Below are positions 53,095-62,300 of a DNA stretch of 64,000 nt, in pieces. This DNA is from Halalkalibacter hemicellulosilyticusJCM 9152 (GTDB taxonomy: Bacteria; Bacillota; Bacilli; Bacillales; Bacillaceae_D). The stretch covers positions 1 to 64,000 of the forward strand of contig NZ_BAUU01000005.1 in the NCBI RefSeq assembly GCF_000513115.1, written 5' to 3'. The stretch's first letter is position 1. Every line of letters starts with the position of its first letter. The translations under genes and the position numbers were made by a program. Under the pieces are notes generated by a model that was given only the letters and a program-made list of their open reading frames with translations, was not told the origin of the DNA and ran no database searches.

Positions 53095-54102
53095 GTGGCA
53101 ACAATTAAAGAAATTGCCGAGAAAGCAAATGTATCAACGGCGACTGTATCAAGAGTACTTAATCATGACAAAAGTCTTTCGGTAACAGACGAAACGCGAG
53201 AGCGAATTATTAGTATTGCGAACGAGTTAAATTACGTGCCCGTCCGAAAGAGACAGACGGAGAGAAATCAAGAGTCGGTAGCGATAAATCGTATTTTTGG
53301 TTTGGAAATGTGGTATGCACCTGAATACGAATGGGAAGATACATACTTCTTATCCATTCGTAAAGGCATTGAGCAAGAGTGTAGTGAAAGAGGTATTACT
53401 CTTAGAAAGTTAAAGCATGATTGGCGGGACAAGCGTGAAAATTATGAGGATTTAGATGGATTAATTGTCATTGGAGCGTTAGAAGATGAAACGAAAGTGG
53501 ACAAGGTGAGTCCGGTTGTATTGGTGAACGATTCAACGGAAAATCCAAAGTATGATAATGTTGTTCTTGATTACGAAAAGGCAACCGAGCAAGCGATTGA
53601 ACACTTACTAATGTTAGGGCATACGAAAATTGGTTTTATCGGGGGGATGCACCAAACAGGAGAAGAAGAAATAAAAGACTTGCGTCAGAGAGCGTTTGAA
53701 TCTATTTTGCAGGAAAAAGGGTTACTGAAGGAGGAGTATATCTTTCTTTCCTCGCGTTTTCTTGTTAGCGATGGCTATGAATGCATGAAGCAATTAATTC
53801 GAAATGAACAACGGCCAAGTGCTTTATTTGTTGCTAGTGATGCGATGGCTATTGGAGCCATACGCGCTGCACATGAAGCAGGGATGAAGGTGCCTAGTGA
53901 TATAAGTATTGTTAGCTTTAACGATGTTGAAATGGCCGCTTTCACTCAACCAGCGATTACAACCGTAAAAGTCTACACAGAGGAAATGGGACGAACGGCT
54001 GTTAAGCTTATTTTAGATCAGTTAAATGGACGAACGATTCCGATTAAGGCGGTGCTGCCAACGAACTTAGTCATAAGAGAAAGTGCGAAAGAATACCGAT
54101 AA
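53095..54102 (+). CDS. LacI-family regulator (MsmR/MelR-like)
   Basis: The 335-residue repressor has the N-terminal LacI helix-turn-helix (ATIKEIAEKANVSTATVSRVL, residues 2-22) and a periplasmic-binding-protein-type sensor domain (GHTKIGFIGG, FVASDAMAIGAI, SFNDVEMAAFTQPAITTV). Start is GTG 53095: GAGGGG lies six bases upstream. The ATG at 53089 abuts that SD. Its neighbour melA and the palindromes at 54170 and 54676 suggest alpha-galactoside control. An extended -10 (TGCTACAAT, 53026-53034) precedes it. Confidence 0.85.
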   Translation: MATIKEIAEKANVSTATVSRVLNHDKSLSVTDETRERIISIANELNYVPVRKRQTERNQESVAINRIFGLEMWYAPEYEWEDTYFLSIRKGIEQECSERGITLRKLKHDWRDKRENYEDLDGLIVIGALEDETKVDKVSPVVLVNDSTENPKYDNVVLDYEKATEQAIEHLLMLGHTKIGFIGGMHQTGEEEIKDLRQRAFESILQEKGLLKEEYIFLSSRFLVSDGYECMKQLIRNEQRPSALFVASDAMAIGAIRAAHEAGMKVPSDISIVSFNDVEMAAFTQPAITTVKVYTEEMGRTAVKLILDQLNGRTIPIKAVLPTNLVIRESAKEYR

Positions 54103-54115
54103 GTCTGGGCAAGGT

Positions 54116-54146
54116 AAAGCTCTCGTCAATTGGCGAGAGCTTTTTT
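54116..54146 (+). terminator. Terminator after the LacI-type regulator
   Basis: AAAGCTCTCG (54116-54125) pairs with CGAGAGCTTT (54134-54143), followed by T residues. Confidence 0.88.
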
Positions 54147-54169
54147 GAAAGAGAAGAAAAGAATTAAGT

Positions 54170-54181
54170 TTAAACGTTTAA
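54170..54181. promoter_or_regulatory. Palindromic operator-like site
   Basis: TTAAACGTTTAA is a perfect 12-base palindrome with the CG centre typical of LacI-family operators. It lies 24 bases after the regulator terminator and about 550 bases before melA. Its target is uncertain. Confidence 0.4.
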
Positions 54182-54368
54182 TCAAGGTGGAAGTACGCGA
54201 ATGCGCTCGTTACACGTATTTATGAGAGATGCCAATTTCCATAGACACTGAACCCCTTTATAACGGATCAATACGTCTGAATAAAGAAAAAGATAGTCGA
54301 ACAGTTTTCCTTAAGGCTTTCCAATGGACGTGTAGAGATGGACATAGCTGGGGTGTATAGGACACATG

Positions 54369-54587
54369 CTGTATGCGATTCCTCATTCCTCTATTTTACG
54401 TTTGCATGTCGTTATGGTTCCCTCATTCCTCTATTTAGGCTTTTATGGCCCCTTTTGGTCTCAATTTGCTCAATAGTGGAATGAGGATTCCTTTTACTTC
54501 TCAGGCAGCGAGTTTCCCCCGATTTAGAGGAATGAGGATTCCTTTTATTTTTTTGTGCTTCGTTGTCTCTCCGATAGACAGAAGAGG
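54369..54587. repeat. Intergenic inverted-arm repeat, copy 3 of 3
   Basis: Begins ctgtatgcgattcctc. Forward arms at about 54377-54397 and 54416-54437 (cctcattcctctattt); inverted arms at about 54471-54491 and 54521-54542 (gaatgaggattcc). Ends with ctctccgatagacag, as copy 1. It separates the regulator from melA. Short frames across it are chance products of the repeats. Confidence 0.75.
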
Positions 54588-54647
54588 TGGTTGTTATTTC
54601 TCTTTCCATCATGAAAATAAAAAGTTGTTATCTTTTCTTAAAAAAGA

Positions 54648-54705
54648 TTGACATGGAATACTCACTAAGTTATCTTTTAGTTAATAAAAATATTTATTTA
54701 CTAAA
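54648..54705 (+). promoter_or_regulatory. melA promoter with overlapping inverted repeat
   Basis: TTGACA (54648-54653) and TATCTT (54671-54676) are 17 bases apart. Directly downstream, TTTAGTTAATAAA (54676-54688) and TTTATTTACTAAA (54693-54705) are inverted with one mismatch. A bound repressor there would block initiation. The natural candidate is the LacI-type protein just upstream, but the site lacks its usual CG centre. Confidence 0.6.
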
Positions 54706-54726
54706 CGAAACCGAGGAGGACTATTT

Positions 54727-56028
54727 ATGGCGAAGATTACGTTTATCGGGGCAGGGAGTACGGTATTTGCGAAGAATGTATTAGGGGATTGCATGTTTGT
54801 TGATGCGTTAAATGGCTTTGAATTTGCCCTTCATGATATTGATGAAACGAGATTAAAAGATTCAGAGACGATGCTATTGAATCTAGCAAACAAATATAAC
54901 CCATCCATTAAAGTGAAAGCGTATTCGAATCGTAAGGAAGCATTAAGAAATGCGAAATATGTGATTAATGCTGTGCAAATTGGTGGGTATGAACCGAGTA
55001 CTGTTATTGATTTTGAAATCCCCAAAAAGTACGGGTTGCGACAAACGATTGCAGATACGATTGGAATCGGTGGACTCTTCCGTTCATTACGAACCATTCC
55101 GGTACTATTAGACTTTGCAAAGGATATGGAGGAAGTCTGTCCAGATGCGTTGTTCCTTAATTATACAAATCCAATGGCTGCGCTGACAGGAACGATGCTT
55201 CGTTATACAAATATTAAAACAGTTGGATTATGTCATAGTGTACAAATTTGTACTGATCATCTTTTCAAAGCATTAGAAATGGAACACGACGGAATCGAAC
55301 AAAAAATTGCAGGGATTAACCATATGGCATGGTTGCTCGAAGTAAAAAAGGATGGTAAGAATCTGTATCCAGAAATAAAAAGACGAGCAAAGGAAAAGCA
55401 AAAAGAAAAGCATGGTGACATGGTTCGCTTCGAACTTATGGATAAGTTCGGTTACTATGTGACAGAATCGTCTGAGCATAATGCTGAATATCATCCTTAT
55501 TTTATTAAGAGCCGTTACCCGGAATTAATTGATCGCTTTAACATCCCATTGGATGAATATCCACGTCGTTGTATTAATCAAATTAAAGGCTGGGAAGAAA
55601 TGCGTGAAGATATGGTTAACAATACACAGCTCACACATGAACGTTCACATGAGTATGGCTCGCGTATTATTGAAGCGATGGAGACGAATAAGCCATTTAA
55701 ATTTGGTGGTAATGTCTTAAATGAAGGTGGACTCATTTCGAACTTGCCAACGAATGCTTGTGTTGAGGTTCCTTGTATTGTTGATCGTAGCGGTGTGATG
55801 CCATGCTATGTCGGTGCTTTACCTGAACAACTTGCAGCACTTAATCGTACGAATATTAATACTCAACTATTGACGATTGAAGCAGCTATGACATTGAAGA
55901 AGGAGCATATTTACCAAGCAGCTATGCTTGATCCTCATACAAATTCAGAACTATCAATGGATGATATCATCGCACTGTGTGATGATTTGATTGAAGCACA
56001 TGGTGATTGGTTGCCTAAGTATAAGTAA
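54727..56028 (+). CDS. melA: Alpha-galactosidase MelA (GH4)
   Basis: NAD- and Mn-dependent glycoside hydrolase of family 4, 433 residues, closely following MelA of B. subtilis. It has the Rossmann loop FIGAGSTVFAKN (6-17), YTNPMA for Mn and substrate binding, and GLCHSVQ with the metal Cys-His. The catalytic region is GINHMAWLLEV. It hydrolyses melibiose and related alpha-galactosides. GAGGAGG precedes the ATG. Confidence 0.95.
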   Translation: MAKITFIGAGSTVFAKNVLGDCMFVDALNGFEFALHDIDETRLKDSETMLLNLANKYNPSIKVKAYSNRKEALRNAKYVINAVQIGGYEPSTVIDFEIPKKYGLRQTIADTIGIGGLFRSLRTIPVLLDFAKDMEEVCPDALFLNYTNPMAALTGTMLRYTNIKTVGLCHSVQICTDHLFKALEMEHDGIEQKIAGINHMAWLLEVKKDGKNLYPEIKRRAKEKQKEKHGDMVRFELMDKFGYYVTESSEHNAEYHPYFIKSRYPELIDRFNIPLDEYPRRCINQIKGWEEMREDMVNNTQLTHERSHEYGSRIIEAMETNKPFKFGGNVLNEGGLISNLPTNACVEVPCIVDRSGVMPCYVGALPEQLAALNRTNINTQLLTIEAAMTLKKEHIYQAAMLDPHTNSELSMDDIIALCDDLIEAHGDWLPKYK

Positions 56029-56042
56029 CCTGTTGCATGTAA

Positions 56043-56084
56043 AATAGGACGGTGTGTCATTGGTTATTGACACGCCGTCCTATT
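56043..56084. terminator. Bidirectional terminator, melA/chemoreceptor
   Basis: AATAGGACGGTGTGTCA (56043-56059) pairs with TGACACGCCGTCCTATT (56068-56084), one G-T pair. It lies between two convergent genes and can serve both. Confidence 0.88.
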
Positions 56085-56098
56085 GTTTGATGTAATGA

Positions 56099-57787
56099 TT
56101 AATCTACTTTAAATTTCTTGACTAATGCTTGTAAATCATCAGCTAGTAAAGAAAGGGCTTGTGCAGAGGAAGAGACTTCTTCCATTGAAGCAAGCTGTTC
56201 TTCCGCTGACGCTGCGACATTTTGTGTATGGGATGCCGCATCCTCAGCCTTATCTGCAACAGTTGAAATAGTACTGGTTACCTCGTCGGAACTGGCTGAA
56301 ATCTCTTCTGCAGTCGCAGCCATATTATCGACTTGTCCAGCAACCTTTTCAAGTTGTTCAAGTATTTCTTTAAAGCTTCCTTCTGTTTCTTGCGTAATTT
56401 TCATACCACCTTGAACATCATTGAACACATGATCAATGGATTGAGTGGATTGCTCCATATCCTTTTGAATCGTTGAGATCAATGATGTAATTTCGGATGT
56501 AGATTGCTGGGATTGTTCCGCTAATTTACGCACTTCGTCAGCGACTACTGCAAATCCTTTCCCATGTTCACCAGCACGAGCGGCTTCAATTGCTGCATTT
56601 AACGCAAGCAAGTTCGTTTGTTCTGATATGTCAGAAATAACTTGTGTAATCTCACCAATTTCCTTTGAACGCTTGTCTAACATTTGAATGACGTGACCAC
56701 TTTCTGCAACGGACTCACTAATTTTCTCCATTTGACGTACCGTTTCTTTCACATAGCTTTCACCCGACTTGGCTTTCTTACTTGCCACGAGCGTCGCCTC
56801 CGAAATGTGAGATGCATTTTCAGCTATGTTCTGAACACCTTTGTTGACTTCTGTCAACGTATTAACGCCTTCTTCCATTGAAGCGGTAGAGGATTCAGCC
56901 CCGCTTGCTACATGCTGAATAGATTCTGTAATGGTTTCAGTGGCTGTACTCGTTTGTGCAGCACTTGCCGTTAATTGTTCTGATGATGTAGCAAGGTGCT
57001 CTGATGTTTGTTTGACTTCCTCCATCATGTCTTTTAAGTTGGCTGTCATCTTATTGAAGCTCGTAGCTAAGGATGTTAACTCATCCCCAGTTTCATCGGT
57101 AACAGTTGATGTAAAATCACCATTGCCTGCTGCCTCTAATGAAGTAGATAAATGGGAAAGACGTGACTTTAATCGTCGAGTAAATAACATCGTACACGTA
57201 ATTGCAAGCAATACTACGATTACGAGTACAATGATAAATTTAATCAATATCTCAGTTAAAATCACATGAATAGTTTCTTGGGAAGCACCTACGTAATAAA
57301 TACCAATAGGCTCATTTTGACTATTGTAAAGAGGCATATAGGCTGTTTGATACGTTTGACCAACAACGTTCGCTTCACCGAAATAATACTCACCTTGTTC
57401 TAAAACAACTTGTGCAACCTCATCAGATACTTTGGTCCCGATTGCTCGCTCTCCATCAACCACGACATTTGTTGAAACACGAGTATCCTCTCTGAAAATA
57501 GTGACAGTATCACCGGTATCATCGCCGATTTCATCAACAATTTCAAAGTTTTCTTCTAATGATATATCTCCTTTGTATAATTGACCATCACGGATCTCCC
57601 ATTCGCCAGGATATTTTGTATCGATGTACCGATAGGAAAGTTGAAGGTCACCACGCGCCTTCTCAATGGCGAAGTCTTTAATACCGTTAGTCACACTAAC
57701 GTAAATCACACCACCGATAATAGTTGATAGAATGAGTATAATGCTTAAAACTAATACGTTAATTTTAGTCGTTAATGTCTGCTTCAA
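56099..57787 (-). CDS. Methyl-accepting chemotaxis protein
   Basis: Chemoreceptor of about 562 residues. It has a first transmembrane helix near 10-30, an extracellular sensor domain of the single-Cache type (about 35-180, including [17 protein letters not shown]), a second helix near 183-208, a HAMP domain and the coiled-coil signalling domain. The hairpin-tip motif [21 protein letters not shown]-type sequence (about 390-410) is intact, and methylation helices flank it. The TTG at 57787 has GAGGTG at correct distance; the GTG at 57796 is another possible start. Ligand unknown. Confidence 0.9.
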   Translation of the reverse strand: MKQTLTTKINVLVLSIILILSTIIGGVIYVSVTNGIKDFAIEKARGDLQLSYRYIDTKYPGEWEIRDGQLYKGDISLEENFEIVDEIGDDTGDTVTIFREDTRVSTNVVVDGERAIGTKVSDEVAQVVLEQGEYYFGEANVVGQTYQTAYMPLYNSQNEPIGIYYVGASQETIHVILTEILIKFIIVLVIVVLLAITCTMLFTRRLKSRLSHLSTSLEAAGNGDFTSTVTDETGDELTSLATSFNKMTANLKDMMEEVKQTSEHLATSSEQLTASAAQTSTATETITESIQHVASGAESSTASMEEGVNTLTEVNKGVQNIAENASHISEATLVASKKAKSGESYVKETVRQMEKISESVAESGHVIQMLDKRSKEIGEITQVISDISEQTNLLALNAAIEAARAGEHGKGFAVVADEVRKLAEQSQQSTSEITSLISTIQKDMEQSTQSIDHVFNDVQGGMKITQETEGSFKEILEQLEKVAGQVDNMAATAEEISASSDEVTSTISTVADKAEDAASHTQNVAASAEEQLASMEEVSSSAQALSLLADDLQALVKKFKVD

Positions 57788-57827
57788 ACGTTTCACCTCT
57801 TCTTGTTTATTTTTAAAAGTCTAGTAG

Positions 57828-57856
57828 ATTATAACTAATGTCGAATTATAAGCCAA
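57828..57856 (-). promoter_or_regulatory. Promoter of the chemoreceptor gene
   Basis: On the minus strand TTGGCT (57856-57851) and TATAAT (57833-57828) are separated by 17 bases. This fits SigA; I do not see a SigD consensus. Confidence 0.6.
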
Positions 57857-57899
57857 TAGAAAATGAGAAAAATGTCGTATGTAGCTAAAAGATGTCGAA

Positions 57900-57929
57900 T
57901 TACTGAAAAAAGTGGAGATGTGCTACAAT
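57900..57929 (+). promoter_or_regulatory. rlmCD promoter
   Basis: TTACTG (57900-57905) and TACAAT (57924-57929), with an extended -10 TG just before, and an 18-base spacer. It lies 33 bases before the ATG. Confidence 0.6.
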
Positions 57930-57961
57930 ACGTTATAGGAAAAAGCAAAGGACGGATAACG

Positions 57962-59341
57962 ATGAACAAGCAAGCACCTCCAGTAAAGAAAAACGATCAA
58001 CTACGTGTGACGATTCAGGATTTGACTCACGAAGGTGCGGGTGTAGCGAAGGTGAATGGCTATACCCTTTTTGTACCGAAAGCCTTACCAGGTGAAGAGG
58101 TCGATATAAAAGTTGTTAAGGTAAACAAAGGCTATGGCTTTGCAAGAGTCATGAATATTGAAGAGGAAAGTCCTCATCGTGTGGAACCACCATGTACGAT
58201 TTACGAACGTTGCGGTGGCTGTCAAATGCAGCATATGAGCTATGATGGACAGCTTTTATTTAAGCAAAAGCAAGTGAAAGATGTGTTGGAGCGTATAGGG
58301 GGCTTGAGGAGTGTTCCAGTCCACCCAACGATTGGGATGTCTGAGCCATGGCGTTATCGAAATAAAGCACAAGTTCCAATTGGAGAAGAAGGAGGACTTG
58401 TCATTGGTGGCTTCTATCAAGAGCGCAGCCATACGATCATTGATACCGATAAATGCCTGATACAAGCAGAAGAAAGTGATGATGCCGTCCATCTCATTAA
58501 GAGGCTGGCGAACGAATATGGTATTCGCGCCTACGATGAAAAAAAGCATCGCGGGACATTACGTCATGTCGTTACACGTAAAGGATATGAGACGGACGAG
58601 CTTATGGTCATCCTTGTGACAAGAGGGAAAGAGCTGCCACATAAGCAAAAATTACTCGATGCGATAACGAAAAAGCTCCCAAATGTAAAGTCAATCGTCC
58701 AAAACATTAACATAAAGCGAACGAATGTCATTTTTGGTGATGAAACAAACGTACTATGGGGAGAAGAATACATTTATGATTATATCGGGGACATCAAATT
58801 TGCCATCTCGGCAAGATCCTTCTTCCAAGTGAACCCAGAGCAAACGAAAGTCTTATACGATAAAGCGCTAGAATATGCTAATCTAACAGGTGACGAAATC
58901 GTCATTGATGCATACTGTGGAATCGGGACGATCTCCCTCTTCCTAGCACAACAAGCAAAGCATGTCTACGGAGTCGAAATCGTACCTGATGCTATCGCTG
59001 ATGCGAAACGAAACGCTTCGTTAAATGGAATCGAAAATGTTGATTTTGCTGTTGGAGAAGCTGAAAAAGTCATGCCATGGTGGTACGCCCAAGGTATTCG
59101 ACCTGAGGTCATTGTCGTCGATCCCCCACGTAAAGGCTGTGACCAAGCATTACTTGAAACGATTTTATCAATGAAACCAGACCGTGTCGTCTATGTATCC
59201 TGTAACCCAGCCACGTTAGCGCGGGACTTGAAGATATTAGAAGAGGGTGGATATGAAACGAAGGAGGTACAGCCTGTGGATATGTTTCCACAGTCGACGC
59301 ATGTTGAGTGCGTCTCGGTATTAGAGCTGAAAAAAATTTGA
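57962..59341 (+). CDS. rlmCD: 23S rRNA uracil-C5-methyltransferase RlmCD
   Basis: SAM-dependent enzyme of the TrmA/RumA family that makes m5U747 and m5U1939 in Gram-positive 23S rRNA. Order of parts is TRAM domain (about 10-65), a four-cysteine cluster site starting [13 protein letters not shown], the SAM fold with [24 protein letters not shown], and the catalytic cysteine in [13 protein letters not shown]. Start is ATG 57962 (459 residues), with AAAGGACGG upstream; an earlier in-frame start at 57863 has no support. It matches YerS/YefA in the B. subtilis order. Confidence 0.92.
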   Translation: MNKQAPPVKKNDQLRVTIQDLTHEGAGVAKVNGYTLFVPKALPGEEVDIKVVKVNKGYGFARVMNIEEESPHRVEPPCTIYERCGGCQMQHMSYDGQLLFKQKQVKDVLERIGGLRSVPVHPTIGMSEPWRYRNKAQVPIGEEGGLVIGGFYQERSHTIIDTDKCLIQAEESDDAVHLIKRLANEYGIRAYDEKKHRGTLRHVVTRKGYETDELMVILVTRGKELPHKQKLLDAITKKLPNVKSIVQNINIKRTNVIFGDETNVLWGEEYIYDYIGDIKFAISARSFFQVNPEQTKVLYDKALEYANLTGDEIVIDAYCGIGTISLFLAQQAKHVYGVEIVPDAIADAKRNASLNGIENVDFAVGEAEKVMPWWYAQGIRPEVIVVDPPRKGCDQALLETILSMKPDRVVYVSCNPATLARDLKILEEGGYETKEVQPVDMFPQSTHVECVSVLELKKI

Positions 59342-59499
59342 AAGTGCTATCAAATTCAATTGTTTAAAGTGGTATATGAAATTTAATGAATTTACTGTTT
59401 GCTTGTGCATCTATTTGATTAAAGTCGGTTTAGCAGGTATATTCAGAGAAACAATAGAATTCTAAATGAAATAGGTGCAAGATTAAAGAGGTGAAGCCA

Positions 59500-60240
59500 A
59501 TGTTTGAGCAAATTGATCAAAAAAAAGCTCTTCTAGATGCCAAGCGTCCGTTACCTAAATATACAGTCAAAAGTTTACGTGAAAAGTTATTACTCGAATG
59601 GACTTATCATTCAAATGCAATTGAAGGAAATACTTTAACAATTAATGAAACGAAGGTGGTCCTAGGAGGTATTACAGTTGGTGGCAAAACTCTGCGTGAA
59701 CACTTGGAAGTACTAAATCACCGTGATGCTATTCACTTTATAGAAGATATTGTACAAATGGACGAACCCTTATCGGAGTGGCAAATTAAAAACTTACATC
59801 GACTTGTACTAAAAGGTATTGATGATGAGTATGCAGGCGTATATCGAGACCAGCAAGTTTTTATCTCTGGTGCAAAGCATATACCGCCAGCTCCTTTCCT
59901 TATTAAAGAAGAGATGGAGCAGTTGATGGGTTGGTATGAGCAACCCGAAACAACAAAAATACATCCAGTGGCTCGTGGGGCTATGTTGCATGCTATTTTT
60001 GTAAGGATACACCCATTTATTGATGGAAACGGTCGGACCTCACGTTTGTTATTAAATTTGGAGCTCATGAAAGAAGGCTTTCCACCAATTGTTATTAAAG
60101 TAGAAAATCGTCTAGCTTATTATGAAGCATTAGATAAAGCCCACACAGAAAAACAATATAATGAATTTATTAAGTTAATCACAAAAGAAGTGGATAGTTC
60201 ATTAGAATTGTATCTAAGTGCAGTAAATAATGCTAAGTAA
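59500..60240 (+). CDS. Fic-domain protein, auto-inhibited type
   Basis: The 246-residue protein has the Fic motif HPFIDGNGRTSR (about 168-179), which transfers AMP or a related nucleotide to proteins. An N-terminal helix contains S-N-A-I-E-G-N (about 38-44), the alpha-inhibitory motif whose Glu blocks ATP binding, so the protein regulates itself. Target unknown. Start is ATG 59500, with AGAGGTG six bases ahead; the GTG in that SD is not used. The intergenic gap to the upstream gene is 158 bases with no feature. Confidence 0.9.
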   Translation: MFEQIDQKKALLDAKRPLPKYTVKSLREKLLLEWTYHSNAIEGNTLTINETKVVLGGITVGGKTLREHLEVLNHRDAIHFIEDIVQMDEPLSEWQIKNLHRLVLKGIDDEYAGVYRDQQVFISGAKHIPPAPFLIKEEMEQLMGWYEQPETTKIHPVARGAMLHAIFVRIHPFIDGNGRTSRLLLNLELMKEGFPPIVIKVENRLAYYEALDKAHTEKQYNEFIKLITKEVDSSLELYLSAVNNAK

Positions 60241-60341
60241 ATAAGGGGTTTTGATCTGAGGAAAAGTAGGTAAACATGATTACACCATTCTATCTGCGCC
60301 TCTTACTCAAGCCATCAGGCCAATATTAAATTTAACTTTGC

Positions 60342-60390
60342 AAAAACCCAACAAATACTGAATGGCATTTGTCGGGTTTGTCTTTTTTAA
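60342..60390 (+). terminator. Terminator after the Fic gene
   Basis: AAACCCAACAAA (from 60344) pairs with TTTGTCGGGTTT (60368-60379), with one mismatch, followed by six T residues. It lies between convergent fic and TrmH-type genes. Confidence 0.75.
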
Positions 60391-61121
60391 TCAATAAGCA
60401 AATTTTTTTGTGCAAAGGTATAGGCTGCAATGGCACTTGCTACAGCTAAATTTAGTGAATCGACATCGTTTGTCTGAGGAATTTTTATTACTTCCCCCAC
60501 AGATAAAAAATTATCACTAAGTCCTGTAGCTTCATTTCCAAAGATCAGAGAAAACAATGAGCTTTCAGGGCAACTTTCATAACTTAGGCTTCGTTTACCA
60601 CCTAGCATAAATGGAAATAACTGATGTATGTTATATGCCATTTTATAGTCATGAAAATTATTAAAGCACGTTATATTCATCTTAAAAAATGCGCCCATAC
60701 TTGCCCTTATGGTTTTCGGATCCCATATATCAGCCGCAGGTGTGATGATCGCTATGTCTCTATACCCAAAGCCTAAAACAGTACGGATAATTGTTCCAAT
60801 GTTCCCTTTGTCAGATGGGTTTACAAGTACAATATGCGGCCGGCTTTTATTTAGCTGCATCCCATATTTTTGGAACACGCCTAAAACCAAGCACTTGTCA
60901 TTAACCCCTAATCGACTAAAGACCTTGTCATTATAAGTGATCGAGATTTTATTATCACACATAGACTCGATAACCGATAAATCCTCGAGTTTAGAGTGAA
61001 TAATCAATTCTCTTACTGAATGTGGTCTGGCTTTTAGAAGTTCGATGGTAGGATATGTGCCAATTGTATAACTATAATCATACCCCTTTTTATATATCTT
61101 CAATTTATCATTGTTTTTCAT
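60387..61121 (-). CDS. TrmH-family RNA methyltransferase
   Basis: The 244-residue protein is an SPOUT methyltransferase with the three family motifs: NPSDKGNIGTIIRT (101-114), IFGNEATGL and IPQTNDVDSLNLAVASAI near the C-terminus. A short N-terminal domain (1-90) is for substrate recognition. SPOUT members of this type 2'-O-methylate ribose in tRNA or rRNA; some give resistance to ribosomal antibiotics. The start has AGGGGAG upstream. Its upstream region (61122-61450) carries a strong hairpin and a small ORF that look like an attenuator. Confidence 0.83.
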   Translation of the reverse strand: MKNNDKLKIYKKGYDYSYTIGTYPTIELLKARPHSVRELIIHSKLEDLSVIESMCDNKISITYNDKVFSRLGVNDKCLVLGVFQKYGMQLNKSRPHIVLVNPSDKGNIGTIIRTVLGFGYRDIAIITPAADIWDPKTIRASMGAFFKMNITCFNNFHDYKMAYNIHQLFPFMLGGKRSLSYESCPESSLFSLIFGNEATGLSDNFLSVGEVIKIPQTNDVDSLNLAVASAIAAYTFAQKNLLID

Positions 61122-61211
61122 AGCACTCGCTCCCCTTAAAAAATATGATGCTTTAAAGGTGCAAAAGTTCTATGAAAACCAGCATGATACGGCGAATAGA
61201 ATTCACCTAAT

Positions 61212-61298
61212 TCACTTATTCCATGCAAACGTTCCTGTCTGCTTTTCATCAGACTTTGCATGGAATGTGCCGAGTCGAACACCCAAGGAAATCGCCAT
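61212..61298 (-). CDS. Candidate leader peptide (28 aa)
   Basis: On the minus strand, ATG at 61298 opens 28 codons to a TGA at 61212. A strong SD (AAGGGGTGAGG) lies just ahead. The encoded peptide starts MAISLGVRLGTFHAKSDEKQ. The stem-forming bases at 61218-61229 and 61255-61266 lie inside it. It precedes the TrmH-family gene by 90 bases. Only SD and location support it. Confidence 0.35.
   Translation of the reverse strand: MAISLGVRLGTFHAKSDEKQTGTFAWNK
61218..61266 (-). promoter_or_regulatory. Strong hairpin in TrmH gene leader
   Basis: ATTCCATGCAAA (61218-61229) and TTTGCATGGAAT (61255-61266) are perfect inverses over 12 bases. Inside, GTCTG (61237-61241) pairs with CAGAC (61250-61254). 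It lies within the candidate leader peptide and upstream of the methyltransferase gene. A second, weaker stem (TTCTAT near 61198 and ATAGAA near 61171) is closer to the gene. The region 61299-61777 has no other feature that I can support. Confidence 0.55.
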
Positions 61299-61777
61299 TT
61301 GCCTCACCCCTTTCCAATGTTATTGTGACTCTGGCCTTCGATCTGACAACGTCATGTAAGTGCAAACATCAATCGTTGTGAAGAATCTTAACAGATAAAC
61401 GTATGAGTAAATCAATATCAGATTCTGCTATCGTAAATAGAAAATATGATTCATCAACCATTTCAAGTCGAAAATGATAGCTGTAAATATGATGCTATGG
61501 TGAAAACAAACTAAATGTAAATATATTCTATGCTAAAGTACAGGTATTAGCAAATTTTTTTCGATAACACTAGGCTCTCCTAAAGAGGCTTAGAATGCCC
61601 CGCTGACGCCCGGTTCAGTTGTAAAGGTGGGATAGAACAAGTGGAACAAGAAATTAGAGGTTTATCATCTCTAACAAACAGTGTTCCTTCACAGTAAGCT
61701 TATTTTACGATTTGACACATAATCGAGGGGTTCGTTGGAAAACTATAGTTAACCTAGCATAAAAGAGGAGTGAGAAA

Positions 61778-62065
61778 ATGGAAACTTACAATCAAACCGC
61801 TTTTCCGCGAGTACTAAATAGTGAAGATGATCCGTTTTTATTAAATAATGCACATGAATCCTATGATGTTTTCGTGAATAATAAATTTGTGGGAAAAAAA
61901 ATACTATCGCCACAATCAGATCGCATTGATTATCTAACTGATTTTATAAAAGCACAGGGGATAGAAGATCTATCGACTCATTTAGACGGAGATCATTTCT
62001 TCATACGTTCGAAAGACTCAAAGCATGTTACAACTATAGTTGAAAGCTACTTACAAAATAAGTAG
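61778..62065 (+). CDS. Hypothetical protein
   Basis: A 95-residue soluble protein with no signal or membrane segment, rich in Asp, Ser and Asn. It has a pattern of beta strands and helices (YDVFVNNKFVGKKIL, DYLTDFIKAQGI, HFFIRSKDSKHVTTIV). I do not recognise a family. AGAGGAG precedes the ATG. A hairpin follows at 62117. It may be real because it has a strong SD and coding composition. Confidence 0.6.
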   Translation: METYNQTAFPRVLNSEDDPFLLNNAHESYDVFVNNKFVGKKILSPQSDRIDYLTDFIKAQGIEDLSTHLDGDHFFIRSKDSKHVTTIVESYLQNK

Positions 62066-62116
62066 GCAAGATCAATTTTAAGCTACGGTAATAAAGGCTT
62101 TTAGCCGCAGAGTAGG

Positions 62117-62150
62117 CCACCAGTTCAGACTGGTGGTTTTGATTTTTATT
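62117..62150 (+). terminator. Terminator after the 95-residue protein gene
   Basis: CCACCAGT (62117-62124) pairs with ACTGGTGG (62129-62136), followed by T-rich sequence. Confidence 0.8.
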
Positions 62151-62300
62151 TAGTAAGAATAATGCATTGTAACATCGCTCTTCGCTCATACTAAAATAAA
62201 GCGACTCCAATATTGGACATTCACCCAATATAAACGAGCTTCCTTTTACTTCTGTTGAGGCAGGAATACATAACCATTTCAAAAATTTAAGGAGGTAATT

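Noticed and set aside
54445-54784. Overlapping plus-strand frames within and after the third repeat copy
   Set aside because: They are made of repeat arms and the melA promoter region and are not conserved in the other copies.
61111-61359. 82-codon plus-strand frame opposite the TrmH leader
   Set aside because: It overlaps the TrmH gene start on the opposite strand, has no SD, and the hairpin explains the sequence better.
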